Shown here: piece by piece, positions 26,580 to 35,173 of the stretch
How positions within the stretch are numbered: position 1 is the first letter of the stretch
Layout of the letters: every line of letters starts with the position of its first letter
Assembly: GCF_016616425.1 (NCBI RefSeq)
Contig: NZ_CP067101.1
Span: forward strand, 62,001 to 126,000
Source: Bradyrhizobium diazoefficiens
GTDB lineage: Bacteria; Pseudomonadota; Alphaproteobacteria; Rhizobiales; Xanthobacteraceae
DNA: 64,000 nucleotides
Direction: 5' to 3'
The notes under the pieces: model-generated
The model's database searches: none
What the model saw: only the letters and a program-made list of their open reading frames with translations
Told to the model about the DNA's origin: nothing
Program-made: the position numbers and the translations under genes

Positions 26580-26669
26580 GTCATTGCGGGGAGCTCTTGC
26601 GACGAAGCAATCCAGGATGTCTCCGCGGAGAGATTCCTGGATTGCTTAGCTACGCTCGACAGCAATGAC
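26580..26669. repeat. Palindromic intergenic repeat, family B
   Basis: GTCATTGCGGGGAGC...GAAGCAATCCAGGA faces TCCTGGATTGCTTAGC...AGCAATGAC. It sits between the frameshifted glsB-like gene and the SDR stop. Confidence 0.75.
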
Positions 26670-26673
26670 GAAC

Positions 26674-27459
26674 TCACGCGATCAAATGCATCCCCGCATC
26701 CATGCGCACGACCTCGCCGGTCATGTTGCTGGAGGCCGGCATCGCCAGGAAGCAGACGAGCTGTGCGATATCTTCCGCGGTCGACGCGACCTTGAGCGGC
26801 ACCTTCGCCACCACGCTGTCGCGCACCTGCTTGGCCCCTGCCTCGCCGCGGCCCTTGGTGAACCAGGGCGTGTCGATATAGCCGGGACACACCGTGTTGA
26901 CACGGATCAGCGGCGCCAGCGCGCGCGACAGCGATAGCGTCATGGTGTTGAGCGCGCCCTTGCTGGCGGCGTAGGCGATCGACGAGCCGACGCCGCTGAT
27001 GCCGGCGACCGAGGACACGTTGACCACGGCGGAGGGGCGCCCCGAGCCCTTTGCGCCGGCCTCGAGCAGGCTGCGCGCGGCCCGCACCATCTGGAACGGC
27101 CCGATGGTATTGACGCCGTACACGCGCTGGAAATCTTCAGCCGACAATCCGTCGAGATCGGCGTGAGCCACGTGCTTGGTAGTGCCGGCATTGTTGACGA
27201 GGATGTCGAGCCGGCCCCACCCGCCGGCGGCCGCGACGATCTTGCGGCAATCGTCATCCTTGGAAACGTCGCCCTGCGCCACCAGCACTTCCGCAGCGCC
27301 GGCCTTGCGGCAGAGCTCCGCGGTGGCCTCGGCCTCCTTCTGGCTCGAAGAGTAGTTGATGACGAGCCGCGCCCCGCTCCGTGCAAGAATTTCCGCCGTC
27401 GCCGCGCCAAGGCCGGAGGCAGACCCCGTCACGATTGCGCACAGACTGTCCTTTGCCAT
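26674..27459 (-). CDS. SDR family oxidoreductase
   Basis: A 261-residue short-chain dehydrogenase/reductase. The cofactor motif TGSASGLGAAT (TGxxxGxG, about residues 10-20), NNAG, the catalytic Ser in NVSSVAG and YAASK are all present. The ATG at 27459 (MAKDSL) is preferred over MHQRQG at 27489. Substrate unknown; 3-oxoacyl reductases and sugar or alcohol dehydrogenases share this form. Confidence 0.9.
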   Translation of the reverse strand: MAKDSLCAIVTGSASGLGAATAEILARSGARLVINYSSSQKEAEATAELCRKAGAAEVLVAQGDVSKDDDCRKIVAAAGGWGRLDILVNNAGTTKHVAHADLDGLSAEDFQRVYGVNTIGPFQMVRAARSLLEAGAKGSGRPSAVVNVSSVAGISGVGSSIAYAASKGALNTMTLSLSRALAPLIRVNTVCPGYIDTPWFTKGRGEAGAKQVRDSVVAKVPLKVASTAEDIAQLVCFLAMPASSNMTGEVVRMDAGMHLIA

Positions 27460-27720
27460 CCTGGTTTCCTTCCCCTGTCTCTGATGCAAGCCTTGAGGTG
27501 CCGGCCTTGTTTAGCGAGTTTGCCGTGCGCTGCAAATCGAGCAAACTCCGTTAAACGGAATTAGCCTCTATTGGTCCTGGCGCCCATGCCCGCGCCGCAG
27601 GTTGACCTGCGATCAACGCTTGCCAGGGCCATGGCTTTTTCGGATCATCAGGCGCAAGAAGACCCTGCGCGGTTCGCTCAACCAGGCGGGACGCGCCAAC
27701 GGCAAAACACGGGGAACGCT

Positions 27721-28785
27721 GTGGCGGAGAGTGACAATATCGTCGTCGAGACCGCGGAGAAGATCTTCGCCGATCTCGGCGATCCGCAAACCATCAACAA
27801 CGACAAGAAGAATTCGTGGCAGGCGCCGTTGTGGCAGGCGCTGAGCGAGGCCGGCCTGCCATTGTCCTGGGTGCCCGATGATCTCGGCGGCTCGGGCGCG
27901 AGCCTTGCCGACGGCTTTGCATTGCTGAACGCCGCCGGCCGCTTCGCCGTTGCGGTTCCCCTCGCCGAGACCATGCTGGCGGGCTGGCTGCTGGCCCAGG
28001 CGAAGGTCACTTCGCCCGAGGGCGAGATGACGGTGCTGCCGGCGAGCCCGAAGGATCGCATCACCCTCGATGCCGACGGTTCACTCTCCGGCCGCGCCCG
28101 CGGCGTGCCTTTTGCCAAGACGACGAGACATTTTGCGGTGCTGGCGCACGGCAAGGACGGCGTCTCGATCGCACTGGTCGATGCGGCCAAGGCGCGGATC
28201 GAATCCGGCCTTAATGTCGGCTACGACCACAGCGACACCGTGACGCTCGACAAGGTCCAGCCCGTCACGCTCAGGGCCGCGCCGAAGGGCTTTGACCAGA
28301 CCATGATGATGCTGATGGGCGGCGTCGCGCGCAGCCTGCAGATCGCAGGCGCGCTGGAATCGATGCTCGACATCTCCGTGCGCTATTCCAACGAGCGCGT
28401 CGCCTTCGAGAAGAAGATCTCGAAATTCCAGGCGGTGCAGCACAATCTGGCGCGCCTCGCCGGCGAATCCGCCGCGGCCCTTGCGGCGGCGACATCGGCG
28501 GCCGACGCTATCGCGAATGCGACGAGTTTCGACGACGAGGTCTATCTCGAAGCCGCTTCGGCAAAGATCCGTTGCGCTGAGGCTGCCGAAAAAGGCGGCG
28601 CCATCGCACATCAGGTGCACGGCGCCATCGGCTTCACCATGGAGCACATCCTGCACCGCTATTCGCTGCGGGCGCTGGCCTGGCGCGACGATTTCGGTTC
28701 GGAGAGCCACTGGGCCGTCGAGCTTGGCAAGCTGGTCGCAAGCCGCGGCGCCGACGAATTGTGGCCGCTCGTGGCGTCGCGCTGA
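27721..28785 (+). CDS. Acyl-CoA dehydrogenase family protein (small-subunit type)
   Basis: A 354-residue protein with the acyl-CoA dehydrogenase fold, but the FAD/substrate motifs are degenerate: the TEPxxGSD block is missing and the middle domain is shortened. The C-terminal helical domain is clear (VHGAIGFTMEHILHRYSLRALAWRDDFGSE). Such proteins usually pair with a canonical partner in a heteromeric complex, and the next gene, 18 bases on, is one. The start is GTG at 27721 behind GGGGAA; an earlier in-frame ATG would add 50 unrelated residues. Confidence 0.82.
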   Translation: MAESDNIVVETAEKIFADLGDPQTINNDKKNSWQAPLWQALSEAGLPLSWVPDDLGGSGASLADGFALLNAAGRFAVAVPLAETMLAGWLLAQAKVTSPEGEMTVLPASPKDRITLDADGSLSGRARGVPFAKTTRHFAVLAHGKDGVSIALVDAAKARIESGLNVGYDHSDTVTLDKVQPVTLRAAPKGFDQTMMMLMGGVARSLQIAGALESMLDISVRYSNERVAFEKKISKFQAVQHNLARLAGESAAALAAATSAADAIANATSFDDEVYLEAASAKIRCAEAAEKGGAIAHQVHGAIGFTMEHILHRYSLRALAWRDDFGSESHWAVELGKLVASRGADELWPLVASR

Positions 28786-28803
28786 TCAGGGGACGAGACA
28801 ACA

Positions 28804-29964
28804 ATGACCGCAGCCCTCCGTTTCGATCCGATCCGTCTGCCCGAAAAGTGCGAGCAACTGCGCAAGGAAGTGCGCGCCTTCCTCGCCGAGGAAATTGCCG
28901 CCGGAACGTTCGATCCGCACAAGCCGAACCGCGAAGACACTGACGTGCCGGAATTTTCCCGCAAAGTCGGCGCCAAGGGCTGGCTTGGCATGACCTGGCC
29001 GAAAAAATATGGCGGCCAGGAGCGCTCCTTCCTCGAACGTTACGTGGTGACCGAGGAGATGCGCGTCGCCAACGCGCCGACGCGGCGCTTCTTCGTCGCC
29101 GACCGCCAGAGCGGGCCGGTGCTGCTGAAATACGCGCCTGAGCACATCAAGATGGACATCCTGCCGCGGATCTGCCGCGGCGAGATCTGCTTTGCGATCG
29201 GCATGAGCGAGCCGAACTCCGGCTCCGACCTGTTCGCCGCGAAGACGCGCGCGACCAAGACCGACGGCGGCTATCTGATCAACGGCACCAAGATCTGGAC
29301 CTCGTCGGCGCACATCGCCGATTACATGATCGCGATCTTCCGGACCTCGCCGCCGACCAAGGAAAACCGCCGCCACGGCCTGACCCAGTTCCTGGTCAAG
29401 ATGAAGCAGCCGGGCATTAAGGTGAACCCGATTGGGCAGATCACCGGCCAGTACGAGTTCAATGAGGTCGTGTTCACCGATCACTTCATCCCGGACGATC
29501 ACGTGCTCGGCGAGGTCGACGGCGCCTGGAAGCAGGCGACATCAGAGCTCGCCTATGAGCGTTCGGGGCCCGAGCGTTTCCTCGAGACCTATTACGTGCT
29601 GACCGAGCTCGTCCGCGCGGTCGGCCCCAATCCGGATACGCGGAGCGCCGAAGGCATCGGCCGCCTGGTCGCACAGCTTCATACCATGCGGCGCATGTCG
29701 GTCTCGGTGGCGGGCATGCTGCAGGCTGGCAAGGAGCCGGTGGTCGAGGCGTCCATCGTCAAGGATATCGGCACCGTCTGGGAGCAGCAGCTGCCGCACC
29801 GTGTCCGCGACCTCGCCGCTTTCGTCGAGGAGACTGCGACCAACCGCGAGACCTTGGAGCGGCAGCTCGACTTCGCCATCAAGACCGCACCGAAACTCAC
29901 GATCCAGGGCGGCACCACCGAGGTGCTGCGCGGCATCATCGCCCGCGGACTTGGTTTGCGTTAG
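28804..29964 (+). CDS. Acyl-CoA dehydrogenase (canonical partner)
   Basis: A 386-residue flavoprotein. GMSEPNSGSDLFAAKTRAT supplies the FAD/substrate loop, INGTKIWTSSAHIADYMI the beta domain, and the C-terminus ends TIQGGTTEVLRGIIARGLGLR. It closely follows the degenerate acyl-CoA dehydrogenase gene, resembling the alpha/beta pairs (for example FadE28/FadE29-like) that oxidise steroid or aromatic side-chain CoA esters. The chain-length preference cannot be read from sequence. Confidence 0.9.
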   Translation: MTAALRFDPIRLPEKCEQLRKEVRAFLAEEIAAGTFDPHKPNREDTDVPEFSRKVGAKGWLGMTWPKKYGGQERSFLERYVVTEEMRVANAPTRRFFVADRQSGPVLLKYAPEHIKMDILPRICRGEICFAIGMSEPNSGSDLFAAKTRATKTDGGYLINGTKIWTSSAHIADYMIAIFRTSPPTKENRRHGLTQFLVKMKQPGIKVNPIGQITGQYEFNEVVFTDHFIPDDHVLGEVDGAWKQATSELAYERSGPERFLETYYVLTELVRAVGPNPDTRSAEGIGRLVAQLHTMRRMSVSVAGMLQAGKEPVVEASIVKDIGTVWEQQLPHRVRDLAAFVEETATNRETLERQLDFAIKTAPKLTIQGGTTEVLRGIIARGLGLR

Positions 29965-29999
29965 ATGGGTTCGAGACCTCGGCCGCGCGCTCCGTCCAC

Positions 30000-30117
30000 C
30001 TTCCCCGTCGGGAGAGGTCGGCGCGTAGCGCCGGGTGAGGGGTTATGGTCCCACGATAGAGCCGATCCCCTCGCCCGATTTGCTGGCGCAAATCGATCTC
30101 TCCCTGTGGGAGAGGTG
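30000..30117. repeat. Palindromic intergenic repeat, family E
   Basis: CTTCCCCGTCGGGAGAGG...GGTGAGGGG faces CCCCTCGCCCGATTTG...CTCTCCCTGTGGGAGAGG. It lies between the acyl-CoA dehydrogenase and enoyl-CoA hydratase genes. Other members are at 56102-56256 and 63156-63298. Confidence 0.7.
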
Positions 30118-30149
30118 GTTCTTCGCTACTGAGATACTGGAGACTAAAA

Positions 30150-30968
30150 ATGACCACATATAAAGATATCGGGGTCGAGAAGATCGGGCATGTCGGCACC
30201 ATCGAAATCCGCCGCCCGCCGCTCAACTTCTTCGACATTTCGCTGATCAACCAGATCGCGGACGCGCTGGACGAGTTCGATCGCGACATCGAGATCCGCG
30301 CTTCCGTTCTCTCGGCGCAGGGCAAGGCGTTCTGCGCCGGCGCCAATTTCCAGGATCCGGCGCGGCAGGCGCAGGAGGCGCGCGAGGCCGAGAAGACGGC
30401 AAAGGGCGATCCGGCGGACGGCCTCGGGCCGATCAACCACCTCTACATCCAGGCCGTGCGCATCTTCCGCGCCAAGAAGCCGATCGTCGCGGCCGTGCAG
30501 GGCGCCGCCATCGGCGGCGGCCTGGGGCTTGCGGTGTCCGCTGACTTCCGCGTCACCTGCCCCGAAGCGCGCTTCTCCGCGAACTTCACGAAACTCGGCT
30601 TCCATCCCGGCTTCGGCCTCACCGTGACGCTGCCCGAGCTGATCGGCAAGAACAACGCCGAGCTGATGTTCTACACCAGCCGCCGCGTCACCGGCGAAGA
30701 GGCGGTGAAGTGGGGCCTCGCCAACGAGCTGGTGCCGCAGGACCAGGTGAAGGCGGCCGCGATGAAGCTCGCCGGCGAGATCGCCGAGTGCTCACCGCTC
30801 GGTCTCGTCTCCACCCGTGCCACGATGCGCGCCGGACTCGCCGATCGCGTCATGGCCGCCACCAATCACGAGCTCGCCGAGCAGACCAGGCTGCGCGCGA
30901 CGGAGGACTTCAAGGAAGGCGTGAAGGCAACGGAAGAGCGGCGCGCGGCGAATTTCAGGGGAAGGTAG
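30150..30968 (+). CDS. Enoyl-CoA hydratase/isomerase family protein
   Basis: A 272-residue crotonase. The oxyanion-hole segments are GKAFCAGANFQDPARQ (about residues 58-73) and VQGAAIGGGLGLAVSADFRV (about 117-136). It is downstream of the acyl-CoA dehydrogenase pair, so it may hydrate the enoyl-CoA they make, although a family E repeat separates them. The ATG at 30150 follows GGAGAC. Confidence 0.9.
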   Translation: MTTYKDIGVEKIGHVGTIEIRRPPLNFFDISLINQIADALDEFDRDIEIRASVLSAQGKAFCAGANFQDPARQAQEAREAEKTAKGDPADGLGPINHLYIQAVRIFRAKKPIVAAVQGAAIGGGLGLAVSADFRVTCPEARFSANFTKLGFHPGFGLTVTLPELIGKNNAELMFYTSRRVTGEEAVKWGLANELVPQDQVKAAAMKLAGEIAECSPLGLVSTRATMRAGLADRVMAATNHELAEQTRLRATEDFKEGVKATEERRAANFRGR

Positions 30969-31008
30969 CCTCAGCATTATATGCCGGGCAGTTGGGGCAA
31001 TTGCTCCC

Positions 31009-31156
31009 GTCGTCCCCGCGAACGCGGGGACCCATAACCCCAGCGAGAAGTTGTCGCGCGAGCTGATAGCGCCGACTCTTCGCCAAACTGCTCCCTGTGG
31101 TTATGGGTCCCGGATCTGCGCGCGCCTAAGGGCGCGCTTGTCCGGGACGACAGCGG
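31009..31156. repeat. Palindromic intergenic repeat, family C
   Basis: Inner arms GGGACCCATAACCCCAG and TGTGGTTATGGGTCCC flank a spacer of about 50 bases. The right outer arm CGCGCTTGTCCGGGACGAC matches the other copies, while the left outer arm is replaced by GTCGTCCCCGCGAACGCGGG. It lies between convergent genes. Confidence 0.75.
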
Positions 31157-31169
31157 TGCTTGTGGCGTG

Positions 31170-33284
31170 CTACTTTCTCACTATTACCAGCGCGTCCACG
31201 ATCGTCACGCCCTGCCTCTCGGCGTGCACCAGCACCGGGTTGAGCTCGATCTCTGCGATCTCTGACGCATGCCGCGCGGCCAGCATGGAAATGTCGGCAA
31301 TCAACTGCGACAACGCCGGGACATCTGCTTTCACCGCTCCGCGAAACCCGTTCAGCAAGGGTGACGCCTGCAAGCCCGCCAGCATCGCGGCCGCCTCCTC
31401 AGCGCCGACCGGCGCGGGGCGGTAGACGACGTCGCGGAACAGTTCGGTGGTGATGCCGCCGAGACCGACCATTACCATGGGACCGAACGTCCCATCCAGC
31501 ATCGTGCCGACGATGATCTCGACACCCCGTTTCGCCATCGGACCGATCAGCACGCCCTGAATCGCCGCCTCAGGCCTGTGCTTGCGCGCATTGTCGAGCA
31601 AGGCCTCGAATGCCAGAAACACCTCGCCCTTGGTCGTGATGTTGACGCGCACGCCGCCGACTTCGCTCTTGTGAGCGATGTCGGGCGACTGGATCTTCAT
31701 CGCCAGGGGCAGGCCGACGCGCGCGACCGCCCCGTCGAGCTCGCTCTTGTCCCGCACCAGCACCTCATCCGGCAGCGTAATGCCGGCGGCGCGGAGCAAC
31801 GCCTTGCTGTCGACCTCGGACAGAACCGGAGACTTCAAATGCGCAGAGAGATCGCGCGGCGGCAGCCGCGCTTCGTCCGCAGGCGGTGGCAGCTTGAAAC
31901 GGGCGTAGTCGACGAGCTGCCGCATCGCGACGCCGACATGGGTGAGGCCCGAGAGCACCACCGCGCCGGATTTGGCGAGTTCACGGCGCGCAAAGTCGGA
32001 CGGCACCGTATAGGAATAGAACACCACCGGCTTGTGCTGCGCTGACAGCACCGGCGTCAATTCCTCCTCCTTGAATGGCTTGCGCACTTCGCTCGAGAGC
32101 GACAGCACGACCAGGATTGCATCGACCTCGTCGGAAGCGGTAAGCACGTCGACGCTCTTTTGCAGGCCGCCAGAGGTGACGCCCTGCGCGGTAACGTCGA
32201 TCGGGTTGCGCGCCGTGCCATAGGACGGCATCAACCGCTTGATCCCCGTCTGGATGGGCTCGGAAAGCTCCGGCACCTGCAAGCCTCGCAGCGCCACGGC
32301 ATCGGCGCCCCAGATGCCGGCGCCACCGGACACGGTGACGACGGCAACGCGGTCGCCCTTCGGCAGTGGATTGCTGGCAAGCACCGCAGCAATGGTCAGC
32401 GCCTCATCGAGATCGTTGGAGACGATGAAGCCGTATTTCGCGAATACCGCGTCATAGGCCGCCGACCAGCCGGCCATGCTCGCGGTGTGCGAGGCGGCCG
32501 CGCGCTGGCCTGCGCCGGAGCGGCCGACTTTTGTCACGATGACCGGCTTCTTCACCTCCGCCGCGCGCTCGGCAGCAGCAAGAAATTTGTCGACGTCGCG
32601 GATGCCTTCGATGAACAGCAGGATCACGTCGGTCGAGGGGTCCTGTACCATGTAATCCAGGAACTCGCCGGCGCCGAGATCGGATTCATTGCCGGCGCTG
32701 ACGACATAGCTGACGGCGACGCCGAGTGCCCGCGCGCGATGATAATAGGCAAAGCCGATGCCGCCGCTCTGCGCGACGATGCCGATCCGCCGCGCCGTCG
32801 CGACGAGCGGCACCGCACCTGGCTTGACGTCGACGGCCGGACTGAACGTCGCCGCCACGCGCTGCACCTGGCTGAAGAAGCCCTCGGCGTTCGGACCGGA
32901 GATCCGCATGCCGGTGCGCCTTGCCAGCGCCGCGATTGCATCCTGCATCGCCGCGCTGTCGCCGCCCTCCTCGGCAAAGCCGGAGGAGATGATCACGGCG
33001 TTCTTGACGCCGGCGGCGGCACACTGCTCGAGCGCGGGCAGAACTGCGCGAGCCGGGATGACGATGACGGCAAGGTCGATGGGCGCACCGATCTCGGCAA
33101 TCGATCTGTAGCAGGCGATCCCGTCGATCTCGGCGTAATTCGGGTTCACCGGATAGATCTTGCCGGGATACTCGTTCTTGCGCAGCATCGACAAGAGCCG
33201 TCCCGGAATCTTCTCATGATCGCGCGAGGCGCCGACCAGCGCGATGCTGGCGGGAGCGAAGAAGCTGTCGAGCGGATGCGGCAT
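31170..33284 (-). CDS. ADP-forming acyl-CoA ligase (acetate--CoA ligase family)
   Basis: A 704-residue single-chain enzyme that would make acyl-CoA with ATP, releasing ADP and phosphate. The N-terminal CoA-binding domain (SIALVGASRDHEKIPGRLL, residues 13-31) is followed by succinyl-CoA-ligase-like domains with the phospho-His region AAASHTASMAG (about residue 260). A C-terminal ATP-grasp part (LPLAMKIQSPDIAHKSEVGGV, about 525-545, and VMVGLGGITTELFRD) completes the chain. Genes at 33477-35020 upstream on the same strand (VOC, enoyl-CoA hydratase) suggest one acyl-CoA pathway. Confidence 0.88.
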   Translation of the reverse strand: MPHPLDSFFAPASIALVGASRDHEKIPGRLLSMLRKNEYPGKIYPVNPNYAEIDGIACYRSIAEIGAPIDLAVIVIPARAVLPALEQCAAAGVKNAVIISSGFAEEGGDSAAMQDAIAALARRTGMRISGPNAEGFFSQVQRVAATFSPAVDVKPGAVPLVATARRIGIVAQSGGIGFAYYHRARALGVAVSYVVSAGNESDLGAGEFLDYMVQDPSTDVILLFIEGIRDVDKFLAAAERAAEVKKPVIVTKVGRSGAGQRAAASHTASMAGWSAAYDAVFAKYGFIVSNDLDEALTIAAVLASNPLPKGDRVAVVTVSGGAGIWGADAVALRGLQVPELSEPIQTGIKRLMPSYGTARNPIDVTAQGVTSGGLQKSVDVLTASDEVDAILVVLSLSSEVRKPFKEEELTPVLSAQHKPVVFYSYTVPSDFARRELAKSGAVVLSGLTHVGVAMRQLVDYARFKLPPPADEARLPPRDLSAHLKSPVLSEVDSKALLRAAGITLPDEVLVRDKSELDGAVARVGLPLAMKIQSPDIAHKSEVGGVRVNITTKGEVFLAFEALLDNARKHRPEAAIQGVLIGPMAKRGVEIIVGTMLDGTFGPMVMVGLGGITTELFRDVVYRPAPVGAEEAAAMLAGLQASPLLNGFRGAVKADVPALSQLIADISMLAARHASEIAEIELNPVLVHAERQGVTIVDALVIVRK

Positions 33285-33324
33285 GGCAAGAATCCTATTG
33301 TTGGCTGCACCCGTCTCGTTTCAC

Positions 33325-33452
33325 CGTCATCCTGAGGCGCCGGAGCGCAGCGGAGGCCTCGAAGGATGAACGGCCACCGGCCGGGCCGCTCATCCTTCGA
33401 GGCTCCCCACGCGGCGCGTTGCACCGCGTGCCTCGCACCTCAGGATGACGGG
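33325..33452. repeat. Palindromic intergenic repeat, family D
   Basis: CGTCATCCTGAGGCGCCGGA...CCTCGAAGGATGA faces TCATCCTTCGAGG...CACCTCAGGATGACGG. This copy is more symmetric than the one at 6553-6695 and lies between the acyl-CoA ligase and VOC genes. Confidence 0.75.
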
Positions 33453-33476
33453 TTGAGCGCTACGAGCGCAAGAGCT

Positions 33477-34226
33477 TCAGGCAGCGAGCCGGAACGTCAC
33501 CCCGCCCAGCAGAAACTCGTTCCCCGCGACCGCGTGACCCTTCGCCTTGGCGGCATGCAGCACGCTCGCCGCATCCGCCACCCGAAACTCCAGCGCGCTC
33601 ATGATCTCGCTGGTGCCCTTTACGAAGCGAAACGTTGCATTCGGCAGCTTCAGTTCGGCGTCTTTGGGCGCAACCCCGATGATCTTGCCCCAATGCGCCG
33701 CCAGCCCTTGCGGATCCGGGCTCTGCATCTCCACCGCCGTCAGCGCCTGCGTCACGTCCTTGCGAATGAACTTCTGCCAATCCGGCCCCGCCGGCGGATA
33801 CGGTCCCAGGATGTCGTCGCTGCCTTCGGTGTGATTGAACTCGATGAAGGCGGCGCGACAGTCGCGGGGGTGGAGCTGGACGCCGTGATAGGGCGCGTGG
33901 TCGATGACGTTTACGGTGCGGACGCCAAGCGCGTTGGCGTTATGGCCGCGCTCGTCGGGATCGTTACAGCAGAAGATGGCCATATAGCCGCCGCGGCCGC
34001 CGGTCTTCTCGATGAAGCGGCCGGCCGTGGTGCCGCCCTTGAAGGGTGCAACCACCTCCAGCAGGATCGTGTCGACCGGAAGCAGCGCGTTCTCCAGGCC
34101 GTATTTCGCGACATTGCCGTCGCGGTAGCACACGGCGAGGCCCATGATATCCGCGATGTCGGAGACCACGGGCGCGAGCTGCGGCGCGACCAGGCAGATC
34201 TGTCGCAATCGCATATAGGGCGCCAT
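33477..34226 (-). CDS. VOC family protein
   Basis: A 249-residue protein with a VOC-type N-terminal half (LRQICLVAPQLAPVVSDIADIMGLAVCYRD) and a second half ending in LEFRVADAASVLHAAKAKGHAVAGNEFLLGG, the size of a two-module chelatase-fold protein. The ATG at 34226 lies two bases after the stop of the enoyl-CoA hydratase gene, so the two are translationally coupled. In acyl-CoA operons VOC proteins are often epimerases or ring-cleavage enzymes, but the exact role is unknown. Confidence 0.8.
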   Translation of the reverse strand: MAPYMRLRQICLVAPQLAPVVSDIADIMGLAVCYRDGNVAKYGLENALLPVDTILLEVVAPFKGGTTAGRFIEKTGGRGGYMAIFCCNDPDERGHNANALGVRTVNVIDHAPYHGVQLHPRDCRAAFIEFNHTEGSDDILGPYPPAGPDWQKFIRKDVTQALTAVEMQSPDPQGLAAHWGKIIGVAPKDAELKLPNATFRFVKGTSEIMSALEFRVADAASVLHAAKAKGHAVAGNEFLLGGVTFRLAA

Positions 34227-34228
34227 GA

Positions 34229-35020
34229 TCAGGCGCCCTTGAAGGTCGGCTTGCGCTTCTCCACAAAGGCCTTTGCGGCCTCCTTGTGGTCCTCCGTGTC
34301 GCCGCAGCGGGTGTGATGGATCGCCTCGCCGTCGAAGCAATCCTCCAGCGCCAGATGCTCGGCATTGTTGATGTTGCGCTTGATGAAGCCAAGCGCGATC
34401 GACGGTCCTTGCGCCAGCGACAGCGCGAGTTCGTGGGCGGCCGCGTCGATCTCGGCGTCGGGCACGACCTTGGTCACCATGCCGATCGCATGCGCTTCCT
34501 TTGCGGTGAGCACCGGCGACATCAAATAGAGCTCGCGCGCCCGCGCACTGCCCAGCAGCTGGGTGAGGAAGTAAGTGCCGCCGTAATCGCCGGAAAAGCC
34601 GACCTTGGCGAAAGCCGTCGTGATCTTGCAGGATTCGGAGGCGATGCGCAGGTCGCAGGACAGCGCCATCGACAGGCCGGCGCCGGCCGCGGCGCCGTCG
34701 AGCTGCGCCACCACGGGCTTCGGCATCTGGTGCAGGATGCGCGAGACCTCCATGCCGCGGCGGAGGTTCGCCATCTTCACCTCGAACGGCAGCGGCGCGC
34801 GGCCTGCCGCCATCGACTTGACGTCGCCGCCGACACAGAAGCTGCCGCCAGCCCCCTTGAACAGCACCGCCCGCACCTCGGGATCGTCAGCCGCGCGCCG
34901 CGCCGCTTCGACCAATCCTGCGACCATCTCGGGATTGAGCGCGTTCTTCCGCTCGGGGCGGTTCATGGTGATGGTGAGCAGCCCGCCTTCGAGCTTTTGC
35001 AGGACCATGTCGTTGCTCAT
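34229..35020 (-). CDS. Enoyl-CoA hydratase/isomerase family protein
   Basis: A 263-residue crotonase. GGSFCVGGDVKSMAAG and VAQLDGAAAGAGLSMALSCDLRIA provide the CoA-ester oxyanion hole. The VGGDV and AAAGAG wording is closer to the PaaG/isomerase-like branch than to housekeeping FadB. It is coupled to the VOC gene downstream and lies below a Liv-type binding-protein gene. Confidence 0.9.
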   Translation of the reverse strand: MSNDMVLQKLEGGLLTITMNRPERKNALNPEMVAGLVEAARRAADDPEVRAVLFKGAGGSFCVGGDVKSMAAGRAPLPFEVKMANLRRGMEVSRILHQMPKPVVAQLDGAAAGAGLSMALSCDLRIASESCKITTAFAKVGFSGDYGGTYFLTQLLGSARARELYLMSPVLTAKEAHAIGMVTKVVPDAEIDAAAHELALSLAQGPSIALGFIKRNINNAEHLALEDCFDGEAIHHTRCGDTEDHKEAAKAFVEKRKPTFKGA

Positions 35021-35066
35021 GGGTGGTCTCCCGTTTGTTGTTGTCTTGCTCGGTTATCGCCACACT

Positions 35067-35153
35067 CGTCATTGCGAGCGAAGCGAAGCAATCCATAAAT
35101 ACATCTGAGGAAGCAGTCTGGATTGCTTCGTCGCTTCGCTCCTCGCAAAGACG
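35067..35153. repeat. Palindromic intergenic repeat, family B
   Basis: CGTCATTGCGAGCGAAGCGAAGCAATCC faces CTGGATTGCTTCGTCGCTTCGCTCCTCGCAAAGACG, between the hydratase and binding-protein genes. Confidence 0.75.
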
Positions 35154-35173
35154 CCGTGACTTACGTCACGCCG

